Below are positions 24,701 to 39,700 of a stretch of 64,000 nt of DNA, one piece after another. The first letter of the stretch is position 1; the number at the start of each line of letters is the position of its first letter. Origin of the DNA: Aquila chrysaetos chrysaetos (taxonomy: Eukaryota; Chordata; Aves; Accipitriformes; Accipitridae); the NCBI RefSeq assembly GCF_900496995.4, contig NC_044029.1, positions 14,818,001 to 14,882,000 of the forward strand, given 5' to 3'. Position numbers and translations under genes: made by a program. Below the pieces are notes generated by a model that did not search any database, was not told the DNA's origin, and saw only the letters and a list, made by a program, of their open reading frames with translations.

Positions 24701-27700
24701 AGACTAAAGCCTCTTATTTAAGTGTGAGCTGAGAAACACTCCGGGTTAAATTCATAGACACATCCACTGCTTTAAGAACGAAGCCCAGTACTTTTACCAG
24801 GAACAGCACCTGTTTTGCACATCTAAATGATCAAATAATCTTCACAGGCATTATTAAAGCGGTATTTAAGGAAATCCACTGATGAAGGAAGGATGTACTG
24901 CTTTTAAGATTATAATACATTCTTCCTCCATCCCCTAATTGCATGAAGAATTTCTTAGCATAATCTCTTTAGAAGCAAGTATTCTTAAAAGGTGCCCAGC
25001 TAACTTGCAACAGAACATATCACCAATGAAATACTTGCCTGTGACATAAGACCGACTCCTACTTTCAGTATGAAAACTGAAAGCATTTAGCCTGCAACTC
25101 TCAGTGCTCTGACCCTAATTTAAAAAAAGTAGGCCAGTCACATTGGAACATGGATTCCGACTACTGAAAAGCAACATTCTTTTTTTTTTAATGCCAGTTA
25201 AAAAAAACAAACCCCAAAACAAAAGCAAACAAACAAACAAAAAATCAACCAAAGAAAAGCCCCCACACCACGCACCCAAGGGCAAATATTCTTTGCTGAG
25301 AGATGGAGAAGTAATACAGTGATTTGGTTGCAAACAACACTGCACTAGAGAAAGAGAAGACAGAAGGAAGTCTAGGGCCTATTTTTAATAAAGATTCTTA
25401 ATAGATGTATAGGATCTAAAATGGTTCAGTAGATGACTATGACTTTCTCTAGTATTCTGAAGTTAGAGATCAAAGGTCCTTTCCTTAAGAAAAAAAACGC
25501 ACTGAGTTAGTCTTGTTTCTGCTGTTCACCCTTTTCATCCAGGGTTATTACAATTCCTTCCACTGGATGAATAAAATTGATAATGAATTAACTGTTGCAT
25601 ATTCTCATTCTATCTAAAAGTTATTTGAAGTCTAATTTTCCTGAATAAGCTAAGCATGAAGAAAGTATGTCTCTGCTCAGTTTCAAACCTTCTTTTTCTT
25701 GACCACAACAAAAAGTGCTCTCCACTTATTGCTGCTGGAGACAGTCTCCAGTGCATCTCATATCCCCATTTCTTGATTGTTTCTACCAGCACACCCATCC
25801 CCTGCATTAAGCAGCTGCTCAAGATGACTCTTCAGACAGAGAAATTTCTTTCCTGGTTCACCACACAGTCTTGCAAACATCGATGCTAGCACCAAAACAG
25901 GGAAATGGTGTAAGCACAGGAGCAATGAGAGTGTTTTTTATGCAGCAGTGCTGCTGAATGCTGAACTCCAGCTCCATGCTGGAAGTACATCCGTGTGGAT
26001 CTCCTTCCTACCTTCTATCAATTTTCCATGTAATTCTCTTTGAGCTCTCTTTGAGCTTCTCTTTGAGACAGACAGCATCTCATGTAAACCACAAGCTGTG
26101 TTATCTCTCCACTCTCAGTGTGGCTTTTCGGTGCCTTTATTTGGGGAAGTGACTTTTCCCTGTGTTTAGGAGCACTTCAGTTTCACTCCTGTAGCTCTTT
26201 CTCACAGCTATCTTAAGCAGAGGGCCCTGGTTACGCCCAACCCACGAGGCTACTTTCTCCTGATAATGTGGTATCTATTATTTCTCTCCAATTAAAGTTG
26301 GAGATATCTCTGGAAAACACTAGGTTTTTATAGTTAGAAAACTCTGGGTTATTTTTGGTTGGAAATTTGACAAGTGTCACAAAAATAACTTTAGGTTATA
26401 AAAGCAACTTTTCAGAGTAGCTGATGCAACATGCATGACAAAATCTACTAAAGTAATAAAAAAAAAGTATTGTGCCTCACGCTAAGCTTACTTGAAATTT
26501 TCTAGACCCAAATAATAAGATTTGTATCCATCTTAAAGTTTTCCCTTTTATTATTTTTTTTAAGCTGTTCAGCAAGAATTATGTAAGACACAGACTTGGA
26601 ATCTGACTGATAATAGCTGATGCTTACAGGCTATTTTTTGAAATCTGATGTTCATCATAAAAGACAGTGAACAGTACTACAGCAAGTACTACCAATACAC
26701 AGAGAAAATATGCAGTATGTTTACAGATGATGACTTTTTACACAACAACACCTCTAGTAATCAAGTATTATTTCTAAAATTTACTACTCGGACATTGACA
26801 GTTCCTGCATATGTACAGTTAGAAAACAACCTATTGCCTAAGAAATGAGTGAGCAGCTTCAGAGTAATCATACTATACAGACTGAAAGCCCCAACAACCT
26901 CTATTGACAGTGAAACTAAAGCAGATGAGTTCTAATAGTTACAAAAGCCTGAGGGTAATCTCCAATCACAGAGATACTGAATACTTATTTTAAAAAACAA
27001 GACTTCGGAGCTCAAGTGTCTGGCATTTTTTAAAAGACTACCTATTGTCTTATGAACAGCAAAAGGTGAATCAAGCAAACACTGATTTCACTCAAAGAGC
27101 TTTCAAAAGTATAGTCTTACCATAGGGTGCCCTTCCAGCTAAAGGGTTTATTAATGGAGTTGGATTGCCACTTCCTTCCCTTCTGTTTCTGTCTGCTAGT
27201 GCTGGAAAATCTGAGAGGTCCAGTCCTGTCACATTTTCACTTCCATCTACAATAAAAACAGGTATTTTAAATTCCCTTACATTTTTACTCAAAGACTTCA
27301 TTATGTGCAAGATAAATGTAGAACATATTTTCTTTCTTCAAGTTGATCTTTTTACTCATTATAATTATTACAAGTAACTACAGCCTCTGTGTTAGGAGGC
27401 TAGCCTAAATAGCATCAAGATGTTTGGGGTTTGTTTTTAAACAACAGCTAGACAACAGTACTTAGTAATGAAGTCTACTCATTTTGAACTAAAGACTGCA
27501 TGCGTAAAATACAGGCAGGCTATCAAAATTACAGTACTAGGATAGGTAGCCTTTTTAAAATTTAAGGAGCTATCAAGAAGAAATTTGAGAGAAGATAATA
27601 ACCCATATCAGCAGCAACATCAAGGAGCTCTTTTGTCCTTAGATAAGGTGAGATAAAGCTGAAGCAGTTGTAGAGCCAATGCGGTGCAAGTTACATGGGA

Positions 27701-30700
27701 ACATTTTTTCATTTGCAGCAGAAAATACTACATAGGCGAGGTCAGAGCAGTGGCTCTATAAAGATGTCATAAGGTCCGAGGGGATGCCCAAACCCTTACA
27801 CTCTGTGATGTCACTAGCACCTTGAGTTCCTTCATATACACAGCTACCTACAGAAACACCATCATGGACAAACCTAAGGCATTTATGCAGAAGGATATTT
27901 TCCCTACTCTAGTTCACTATTCAGGTGAAGAAGTAATTCCCATAGAAAAATCACAACTGAAACAACTGACTGAAAGAATCACATTATATACCAGCTGCTC
28001 AAAAGGAGTTGGAGATATCAAAAAATCTTTCCCACTGTTCTTACCCTATATAATGTTTTTGTAGAAAATGGATAAATCTTTTCTTCTCTGATCCCCTTTT
28101 CAATTCCATAAGCTATTTTGCATTTCTAACCGACTAGGTATAATCTATAGTCATGTGATGTACAGTGAGCATTCTACAGAACACTTTCACTTTGTCTTCA
28201 AAAGTATTAAAATCCACTGTTATGAAGTAGTAACACAGTTTCATAGCACCGCTCCTGGAGCAGCGTTTCTATGGAACAACTGAAAATTATAACAAAGTTG
28301 CACTCCAACAGAACAAAGTATTTTCAATTAGATTTACTTAGTCAAAAAAATCTCTCTACTGTACTTCAAGATCAACATTAATCATAGTAAACTCACCTGT
28401 TCCATTAAAAATGTTACTTGATAAGGAGTTATTCATTCCAAATGCCTGATTTCTGTTCATCCCAAATCCAGACATACTGTGAAAAAAATCCAGGAAGTCA
28501 GACAAAAGGGTATACATACTTTGTAACTTCCAGTGGAAGGCATTAAGGGGAAAAAAAACCTAAGATACTTAAATTATTTTAAGCTTAAGCAACCCACATT
28601 ACCCTAAACTCAGTTTTTAATTATTTTCCTTTATACTTCTGAAAACCCTGAGCAGCAGCAGCAGGCACTGTTCAATCAAGACAACTGGAATGACTTCAAA
28701 ATAACTTCATTTTTTAATAGCCGCTGTGTCTTAAGACACCTGTCAACCAACAAGTTATGACAAACACGATCGTTAATAATTTCATATAGAAAAATGAAGC
28801 AGCAGTAAATGCAATAGTGAAAAGTCAGACTGCAATCCGTTCATTTGCAGGTGGGAAGCTGGATCATGGAAGTGATCAAGTTGATCATGACTCGGTTATA
28901 AGCTGAACAGTTATGGTGCGCAATCATCACCATGGACGTACGGCACTAGTACGAGCCCAGGGATGGTCTCTGCCACACAAGGACACCAGCTAAATTAAAG
29001 TTTCTTACAGTCAGGCAAAAATGCTTGAAGACATCTAAATATCATATAGAACTACTGCGGTCGGAAAGACACCCTCACAAACGATCCACTTCATTCTGTG
29101 CAAGCTGGAGATGTTGAGAAGCCCAAAGGTAGGCCCCAGCTGAGTGAAATTCTGAATTTTTGCCCTGTGGGAAATCACAACATTCATTTTTCCCCTGTAA
29201 CAGGATGGAAGCTGATGTTTTAGAAGTTTCCGTAAATAAAAACATCAAACGTCTTCCTAGTGGAAATTTTACCTACGTGGACTTTTTCCACAGTTACAAT
29301 TCTGAAGCATTTCATTCCAATTTGAAATAGCCCTAAATGCCTCATTTTGGATTGAGACATCAAGAAAGGGAATAGTTAGCCAAGGCTGGTCCTGTCCTGC
29401 TTTGCTTCCCCAAGGTAGTGTATCCGAAAGGCATCCAGATCTTTGACACCTCACACATCTGACGAAACACATTCCTGGTATCATCTGTGAATTCTAGACC
29501 TGGTGAGAGCACCAACAGGAGACAACTTGGTCTTGAGGGCATATAATCTAGCCTGGTGACAGACAGTATTTCTCATGCAAGGGTATTTTTGTTTGCTTTT
29601 AAAGTAATTAGAAATAACCATGTTAGGAATTTCAGGGATAGGAAAGGGATTAGGCCACAAAATGCATACTTCTCTACAATTGTTTGTAACCTGTTTTACC
29701 AATGTAACTAAGAAAGCGAAAGTGAAGTAGTTTTTAGGTTCAAAAACCTAAAAACTTTCATTCCTCCAACTAAGGCAACCATTCAGAAAACACTTCTTGG
29801 AAGTCACATAACTCATGCACCTGTCAAGGAAAAACCATAAATTTCTTTTTCCAAGTATAAATTCAAAATTTTGTTAAATATATCAATTAACGATTGGATA
29901 TGTACCACTACTATACTTCCGTAGGCTAATAAACTATGAAATAAGAACTTGTCATTGTTCCAGTGATATTTCCTTCTCAACTTGTAAAAATTGTAGCTTC
30001 TTGAAAATGAGATATACAATGCAAACAGTGAAAGATGAGGATTTTAATTCAAATGCTCCTACAGACAGGGATTTAATTATCTACCCTACAGCTGAACGAT
30101 AGTTAAACAAGTACTTTCTATACATACATCAATCTCCAAAAATCATTGTCCTTTGCATGTACAGTTTTTAAGTATATTACTATTTCAACCTTTTGTGATG
30201 CTCAAGTTTCAAAAATACTTTAAAATCTAAAATTATCTTTTAAAATTTTCATCTCCTTTACATGCCACCATACATCACAGGAGAGAAAAGACAAATTCTA
30301 TGCAATCAGGGGCAAGATACAAAGTCTTCTCACACTCCAAGAACATAAACCGCTACTACCAAGTCTCTATTGCTGTGATTGAGAAACGCATTTTTATGCC
30401 TCTATGAGTGTGAAACTACAGAACTAAATAGCCTGACCAGTTTTCAGATGACCGTGACATTAGTTTTCACCTTCCTTTATCCATTTTGTAAAATACTAGG
30501 TCAGGTTAGAGGTGGCACCTGACTGCCATGAGCTTGTTTGTGCTCCTTCTAAGAGTCAGTCCCCTAAGGAAGGTCCTAAAGGGAAAAAAGGATGAAACTG
30601 GGAGCACAGAGATAGTGAGGTTGTGGAATGAAGCCTGGAAAGCAGTCAGCTGTGCGAAGCTGTGACTACACACATTAAATAATTAGAATCAAACACACTT

Positions 30701-33700
30701 TTTACTACAAGTTTATCAGCATGAACTAAGCATAAACACAGCACCAAACCACAGTTAAAGCCTAATGATTTATGATGTTAGAATCTTGCCCAGTGTTAGA
30801 AAAAGAGCAGAAGTGATTGAGAAGCTTTTGGCATCCAAATGAGCACCAAATCCTTACATGAATGACAAACCACTGTTCTCTGTATTATTCCTGAATTTAA
30901 AAAAGAAAATACTAAGTCCCTACTGTGTCTGCATCAGTTAACTATTCTTCCAGAATAACTATTGTGTTTTTAAATCTTGCCTTACTTCTTCCCAAACTCA
31001 TAGATGAATAGTCTTAAAATGGATGCATATACCCAAAAGTCAAGATATGTTTCAAAAAACAAACTTGTGAGCACATGAGAAACATCACATATTTTAAAGA
31101 AGCAGCAGTAGAAATTCAATAGTCAGAAACAGAATTTAGCTTAAGGCCTCAAAAAGCTTGCGTGAATATTAAAAGCAGCTTCAAAGTTTATTGCCAGGAG
31201 ATGAGAACACACGAAGCAGCTTTTGAGCTTTATTCTAAAGGATAAAAATTAGATTTCCAGAGCAGCATTTAAGCATGTCCACGGCTGTACAGGGATGGTC
31301 CAACTAAACAGCCTTACCTGTTCACAGTAAAAGGTTGTCGAGAGGGTTGCTGCTTTGGCATACATATTATGCTTGGAGAGCTTCTGTTGGGGCTGCCTAA
31401 CCCTGAACTGCTCATGCTGTTTGTCCTGCTGGGAATTCCAATGCCCTGACCAACCTGGGAGTGGTTCATCATATTCCTAGGATTCATAGGCAATATCCCC
31501 CTGAAAGAGAAAAACCATCCACAGAGATGAATCTGTACAATAGTATTTGGTTACTCATTTAGATTACTAACGTAGGACGGACTCTGAGCTGTTGCAACTT
31601 AATTTGTGCTTAGCGTCAATACAGCATGTTTGGATTACTCTCTATAATTAATGTAGTTTTGGGTTTCTTCAGAAATACCAGATGACCCATTACATACTAA
31701 TCAAGTCCTTGGTCAGGTTTAGATAAATACTTAAGTATTATGCATTTGAGAAGGTGTCACAGCTCTTTAGTTAATGAGCACTTCAGACCTGCTACCTTAA
31801 TATTCTTATATGGTGTATGACATCCATACAAAAATTTTAACCGTACATTTACCAGAACAATCAAAAAACAGTCTTACATTCTGAAGCAGAATTTGCCAGC
31901 AATTTGTCCTTTACATACAAAAATCAAATACTGTCTTACAGTAAGTCCTTACTGTTCTACAGTATTATTTCCCTAACACAGGCAGTGGTCAATAGAAACT
32001 ACTTTTCTTCTTATTTTAATTAATCAGACTGTAAAGTAGTTGAGGCAAAATATGCAGAACATTTAACAAGAGCTCTGCAGAACGACACAATCGCAGAAAT
32101 ATTGGCTATCAATAAATACCTGCTCGGAGATGGAGGCGTGTGAAGTGACATTGTTGGTACCCCTGTTGTTGGCGTTACGTGGCTCGGTAACTGAGTGCCT
32201 TGTGATAAGCTGCGATTTAACTGAGGGGTATTGTTGCTCATTCCCCTCATTGGAAGGCCTAGTGCACCTATTGAAAAAAAATTCAGAGGGGTGGAGACAT
32301 AGAGCAATCAGGAACAAAGTCTTCTCCATCAGGTGTAGATGGAAACAATTTATGCTGACAACCTACAAAAAAGTGTAAAGACTGAAGGAAAGTGCAGTGT
32401 AAAAACTAAGTCCTTCTTTGCATAGTAGAATCCCAATTATCTCAAATTTAGCCCCATTTCTGTTAAACTTTAGAAAGGCTCTTTAAGGAATTTCTGTATT
32501 TGAGTCACTAACAAAATTTTGTTTCCTTTGAGATGCATACTGTAGAGAAAGGGTTCAGTTTTGAGGTTTTTGATGAGGACATGAAAATCTACAAATTATC
32601 TCAAAAAAGGCAGCATTTTGAGAAAATTAGCAACTGCACTCAAGAAACACGTTAATTACTTCTGAACAAACTGGTATATGTTTGGCGAGTATTTAGAACA
32701 GTGATCTGTCTTGCTAAAAATTAAGCAAACCTTTAATAAAAAAAATAAAGTTATGAATATTTAGTTAACAATAACATTGCTTTTAGGACAACAAAAGCAA
32801 CATTTTAGGCCAGTTCTCTGTAAAGTTTAAGTTGCTTCTTTTTGATAACAGAACTTCAGTGGCCACGATCAAGTCAAGTTCCATCTTTTGGGAAAAGCAA
32901 GCAAGCAGAATTTTAACTGCCCTCTATTAGCATGTAAAAATATACAGAAGATTTTTAACATTGTGATCAAAAGTATTTTCGATGCAAACAATTGGGTGTG
33001 ACAGAATAAAGTAAGCACTTCAGTGAAGTGAAGAACAAAATTACTTTAACTCAGAACAGCAAAAGATAACAAGTTGCTGCCCTGTCTCAAAATGTCCAAA
33101 AACTTTATGAAGTTTCTCATCATTCTCACATCACTTTTCTGTGCTTATGAAGTTTCGGAATGATGTTCAAAGACAAGAAAAAGTCATTTAGTGCAACACA
33201 TCAATAGAAACAAACTTAGCATATAAAATGTGATAGCTATAAGTAACGGTCCCTATTGCTTTGGCATAAGGCTGCTGAGGTAGACTCACAGAACTTAAAA
33301 CCTTATCTTGCAGACCAAACAAAAGAAAAATGATGATGAATCAACACTCTCCCATGGTGGATCACCCCTGCAGAAGAGCTGAATATGCCAGTGTATAGCA
33401 TGATTAAATACTAAGAATGCAAAGAACGGACATAGCATACGCTCAGGTTATTACAATGGACAAGATCTGAAGAAACCTCCCGGTCATTTAGCGCTCTCAC
33501 TTTAAGAACTGCTTTCTGTCTGTGTCTTACGCTACAATTTGCAATCCAAGTTTGCAATAACAGTTTTGATAACACTTCGGATCTATACATTCAGATTAAG
33601 AGGTAGTGTGACTTGCTATAACAAGCCTCCTAAGACTTCATTAAATGCTGATTATATCAAGGTGTTCACTGTAAATATTTTGGCAATTTGCTGCATCAGA

Positions 33701-36700
33701 ATAATTTCAATGAGCATAAATATATATTATAAATAATATTTCACACTGATTACCAATTATGTGGAATTTAAAAAAAAAAGGTAAAGAAAAAATACATACA
33801 CTTCCAAACTAGATACAGTACACTGAAAAACATGATTACAATATTCAGGTTAATTTTGTGCAAACATTTGTTTCAGCAAAGCCAGTTTTACACTGATGGT
33901 TATTTCTTGTTGTTGGCTTTCTTTAAACTAGAATTTTTAATGAGTAGGGCTGTTACAGTGAAGTAGAACCATACTCCTGTGGCTGGCAAGGAGGGGCAGT
34001 TGAAACATTAACCATAAGGGGAAAAAAAAACCAAAACAAACCCAGACTCTTTTCTTATGCTTTCTTTTTCCACTTTTTTAACTGAGACAAGAGATCTGCA
34101 TGGGCTGTATTGGAGGCTGATCAATGAAGTGGCTGATTTCCTGCCCAATAGTTAAGTTATATTAACTATAGCATGACATCTTGTTTAATGACAGCTACCA
34201 ATCTAAAAGCACATAGGCATTATCAGCTTTGTTTCTCCTAGAAGTATTTTAATCGTAAGCATTGACTTCAACACAGAATTTTCTTCCCCCTTTTTCTCAA
34301 TATTTGGTAGAAACTGAACCCCGATAATATTTACTTTCTAGTTTTTAGCCATGCATGTCTCCATGTTAGAGAGATTATGTCCTAGGCACCACAACCAACT
34401 GAATTAATAACAAAGTTGATAAAAAAGTTAACCTTAAAAATAAACAACAAATAACTGTGATAAACAGACTGAATAAACTACTTCAGTATCTTTATACAGT
34501 TACATCTGAAAGGTTCAATAGTGCCAGATTCAGGACCCAAAAAGTCAAGAGCCAAACACGACTCTCAGACTGGCCAGAAACTGCTCATATAAATCTCAGT
34601 AGCATAATCAAATGTCAGTTTATTTTACATGGTCACTCATCAACAGCCACTGAGATAGTAAAAAAACCCCAAAAAAACACCACTGTATTTTTTAAACTAT
34701 TTGAAGAAAGCCGAAAGAAGTTGTAAAGGCCATGCATCTAGCAGACAAAGCTCTTAGTTTGTCCAAATAAAAAACTCCAGACTCTCTAAAGTACTCCGAA
34801 GACACTTTTTCCTTAGAATCCAAGTCAGATGCACTTGGCAAGAAAGTTGCAAGCATTCAAAAGCATATAGTGATAAAAGAGAGATGTTCACAAACCTGTT
34901 TTACTTGTGTAACTGTATCTAACTTAAGATATTCTGAGTCACTTTCTGGATGCACCTCTCAGCTACAAGGAGGTTCAGTTCTCAACGCTGGCCCTTAAGT
35001 TAGGTGGCTAGTGTTACACACTGTGACTGTTGCTCCATAGGTCTTCTATTGCAACAGTATACACAAGAATGGCAGATACAGAAAAAAAATCTTCAAGGTA
35101 TGAGGACAAAAAACCCAAACAGTGGTGCAGAAGGCAATAATCTTACTGGCATAGTTCTTTGCCAAATGCGAGTTGCCAAGCATGTACACAAGATTCAGTT
35201 GCTCCTGTAGAGCATGAAATAACAGTTACAATTTAAGGTATAATTTCCTTCTATTCCTTACATATTTTTCTGAGCTAGGCTCATTTTGGCCCAGCTCACT
35301 TTCCTTAGATTTTCCTTCAGAGAGTCGCAGTTAAATCACAGACGTTCTTTACAGGATGATTATATTTGGATTTTTAACAGCTATACAGTGTCAATATATG
35401 ACACTTTGCATACTAAACACTGCAAAAATGCATACTAAGCAAAGCACAAATGTATCTTAAAAAAAAAAAACAACACACAAATAAGGAGACATACTGTCTT
35501 TTTTACAATCACCAGAAAACAAAGCCATATGCATGTTCTTTATCCAAAGAGCGTGAAACTAGAACATATTTAGCATAAAATAAACATATCATCAATAAAA
35601 AGAATTCTTACTTTGTTGCCCGTATAAACTTGCCCCAAACTGAGACAGCTGACCTGATGTTGATGGTGATGCCAGCATCTAAAATGTAAGAATAAAAGTT
35701 TATTAAAGACACCAAGATACTGTGCTATCTTGCTCTAAAAGTTTATAACACTATATTGTTTTGCCAAGAAAGTCAAACAGCAACTGAAAACTCCTTTTAA
35801 GTCCTCAAAAGTTTTAGAGACTCCCCAAAATACCTGCACAGTAACAACTGTAAAAGTATATTACATGTCAATAAAAATGTATGACTTTACATGTCTAAAA
35901 CCAGACTTTTACTTGCGACAAATAGCATAGAGGAAGAAGTTCTAAAAGCTTTCAGTTTTTCTATCCTTGTAGCTAAAAGACCCATCTTTACAGAAGAAGG
36001 AGTACCCTGTTATTTAAATCAGATATAGGGTTTCCCCCCCCCCCCCCCAAACATGCATCATACAAGCAGATCAATCCCTGGTTCAATGTAATAACAGCAA
36101 GTGCAAAGTTTCATATTATCAGTTACAACAGTAAAAGGTCAGAAATGAGTGGCTAGGTAGCAGCAGGTATATAGAAAGAGATGAACTTCAGGTAAGATTC
36201 CAATGTTAAAATTATAATGCGCTGCCCTAAGCGCTAGCTGCACACTTGTATACACCATATGAATAGGTAAGATGTAGAAATGTCAGAAATAATCTTTCCT
36301 GCTCTATTATGCCTACTTTAGAGATATCACATATTACCAAATATTTCCATTAAAACCTTCTTTGTCAACTTTCAGACATCACACAAGAAATGTGATGAAC
36401 TAAAGAGACTCTTGGGAAGAGTAAGATCTAAACAAAAAAAATCATGATCTATGAAGAAAGATTGAGATTTGGGTTTGTATATTCCAAAAAGAAGGCAACT
36501 AAGGTAGGGACATGACACCAGGCTTCCAGTCATTGCTCTAAGAGGAAAAGAATAAACCACCTCTCCATGCTGCTGCAGAAATGGAAAGTATTAATGAATT
36601 TGAGAAACAGGAGATTTAGGCTAAATATTTGGAAAAAAAAAAAGCCCTTTGCAATCTTAAGGAGAGTTAAGCGCTGGAGCATCCATCCCTAGATGTTTTT

Positions 36701-39700
36701 AACAACAGATTAGATGTTCATCAACATTAGGTATAGCTGATTGGCCCTTGGAACAAGAAGAGGTATTAGTTGACCTAATCCATCCAGCTCACAACAGAAC
36801 ATTCTACTCATACTTACCAACCAATCGGCAAATATCTGCTTGTTTAGTGCAGTAGTCTGGACTTGGATTGAATTTTAGGATGGTTTCAAGGAAAGGAATG
36901 TCTGGATTCTTACACATAAGGGGATTTCAAGCTTTTTCAACTTAAGAGTAAAGAATTCAAAACAAAATAGCTTTTACTGTGATAAATTGCTTTGTTGACT
37001 TAATCTAGACAAAACTCAAACAAACCTTATAAACTGAATCTGCTAGTTGTCTATACTGGGGCCAAATCTAGATGGTAGAAATGAGAAAGAAGATATGCAG
37101 GGTAGACACTAAATATCAAAAGTAGCATTCATGTCTGTAAATCACAAAGTATTTATGATTTTTTGAATACATACAGAAGGCATGAGAAGAGAAGTTACAG
37201 CAGGCAATTACTGTAGACCATCACAAAACATATCAAAAATATCACCCCAAAATATTACATACTCACACATACTTTGAGCAAGGTGCACATATTTGATAGT
37301 AAGCAACTACAGCAATAAACATTCACACTTGCATACACAAAGAGGTTTGAAATACTAAGACAAAAACTTCCTGCAGAAAAAAATATAACTAAAGTATGTG
37401 CCAAACTGGACCAAAGCTCTCCTTTCTTAGTGAAGAAATGGCTGTGAACAAAAAGAACGCTTTAAATAACTACCAGTGGCTTCAGCTCAGCACTCATACA
37501 GCAAAGTTCACAGGCCACAGCTGCACCAGCAAGCAATGTAGCCAGAGCGCGGTGCATCTGTGAAACAAGAAAGTTGATCCTGAGGGCCTGACGTACATAC
37601 TGTATGCATTTCTAGCTGGAGTTAGTTAGCCGTGACTGTAACACCTGATGCCATGGACTGGTTGCCTGTGAGTGACTAGAACACGTCTGGTGCACTGCTG
37701 GAGCATCTCTTCCAGGCTATTTTGATCCAGAAGGAATCAAATTCACTCACACCAAGACTGCTCTGCAATGCGAACCAAAGCATGCTGAAGTGGGGATACT
37801 TGGGAGACAGACTTCAAAAGCACACTCCCCACCCAAACTAACAAACTGATGTTTGTTAAACATTGATAAAACAAGCTCATACAGCGATTTTAAGAAAGGA
37901 AAGACAAAGTAAAATGTTGAGGTAAAAAAAAAACATTCAACTTTGAGAAGTTGGAAAATCCAAGAACATGTTGCAAGGTGTGGCAAATTGTAATTCCATA
38001 GGAAAAAAATGAGAGAAAAAGGTTACGAGATACCTTCAGAGACAATGACAAGGGCACACAGGCAAAAAAAAAATCCCAAACCAACCAGATATTGAGATAG
38101 AAACAGCAGTCAAAAAGTACTACTAGCTTTAGGACAGGTTAGCAAAACAGTTAAGCCAAAAACAAGATCCTGTAAAAACAGCTACTCAGGGCATTCAAAA
38201 ATTGCTGTGATGGCATGTGATATAATTAGTAGATGATGGTACAAAGCTCAGCATAAAAACCTTTTATTTATAATGTTAACTTAGATACAAAAAAACTATT
38301 TTAAAAAAATCACAGACCTAAGAGGTACTAGATTACTTGAAAAAGAGGAAAAAGAATCGTACCTCTTCTACACTGAGTACTACTTGATTTTTTAAATTCA
38401 GTTAAAAGGAATGGCAAATAATACTTAATGAACACTGCTTATTAGAAATTGGATTTTCTTTTGAAACATTGCAAAGTAGGTCACATGTATTGTGCCATTT
38501 GCTTTTACATGAAAAGTTAATTGCAAAATGACTTGTAGAGAAACCTTTATAGAAAACCATAATAAAGGCCAAGTATTAAATTCAATAAGTCTAATAACTA
38601 CTCTTAAAGTCATAACATACTTAGAACATCAAAGATAACAAGCCTCAAGAAGAAATAAATAAAAATTTCTGTGGATCTGTTCCAGGCTGATTAAATGCAG
38701 CATTTCTCAAATGTCACAGAGAAGGAATAGTTTATTTTGTAATATCCCCAAAAAACCTTCCCCAGTATTGAATGTTTTTTCTGTCATAGCTAAGTAAGGT
38801 CCAGTTTAAAATTTTGTCGTCTTTTTCTATTATTTCCACATAATTTAGGTCAACAACAAAACAACTAAATTAGCCAAAACCTTAACCTGTGCTACCCAGA
38901 CATTTATCTGCATTCACAACCTCTAAGTCATTATTATAGGCTACTCAAACTTGGTCTACCAAAGATAATGAAGATTCAAGATGAACACTATTGGTAGTAT
39001 TTAAAATATTCATTCTGGCATTCTGCAATCATATTATCTGACTGGACTACTAGCCACATGACACACAAAATATAACAACTCTCCAAGAGTGTACTTGCAA
39101 CAGTGGCTAGAAGTCACTCTTGAATTTCTTTTAGTCTGCAACAGCCAAAGATCATGATTATCTTAATAAAAACTAAAGCAGCCTAACCCTTAAGGTGACT
39201 AAAGCCTCTTCCAGTTGGTAAGACCTTTTAAGCTTTACCCTATTATGTCAGTATTTTAGGAAAAAAATCCTCAGAATTATACCTGTAACAACCTTTGAAA
39301 AACAAAACGTAGCAAATTACTGCAATCACATCAATGAACAGAATATTCTAGCAGTTGTGTATACAATACCAACTTCTTTAAACAAGTGACTAGTAATCTT
39401 CAATCGAGTTAAGGAAATCGTTGAGCAAGTTTCTGACACCTATAGCTTTTGCTGCATGTGTAGGCAAAAAAAAACCTCCACTCGTTAAACTTTGGCATTT
39501 AGGTTTAAATCAATTTGCCGGTGGTTAACAGCTACAAAACCCAGTTGTGAAATAGCACAGGATTTCTGCTTCTATTCCAACCGAGCATGACTGAACTAGA
39601 CAGATTGTTTCAACTGGCTTTCCCTGGACACGTTAGGAGACGGAGGAGGCCTCAGACTTGCATTTCCCACAGGGCAAGGAGACAACTGAGCAAACAAGAC

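Noticed and set aside
29270..29580. Possible unnamed old repeat in the CNOT2 intron
   Set aside because: Composition differs slightly from its surroundings, but I could not match it to a repeat family or see terminal repeats.
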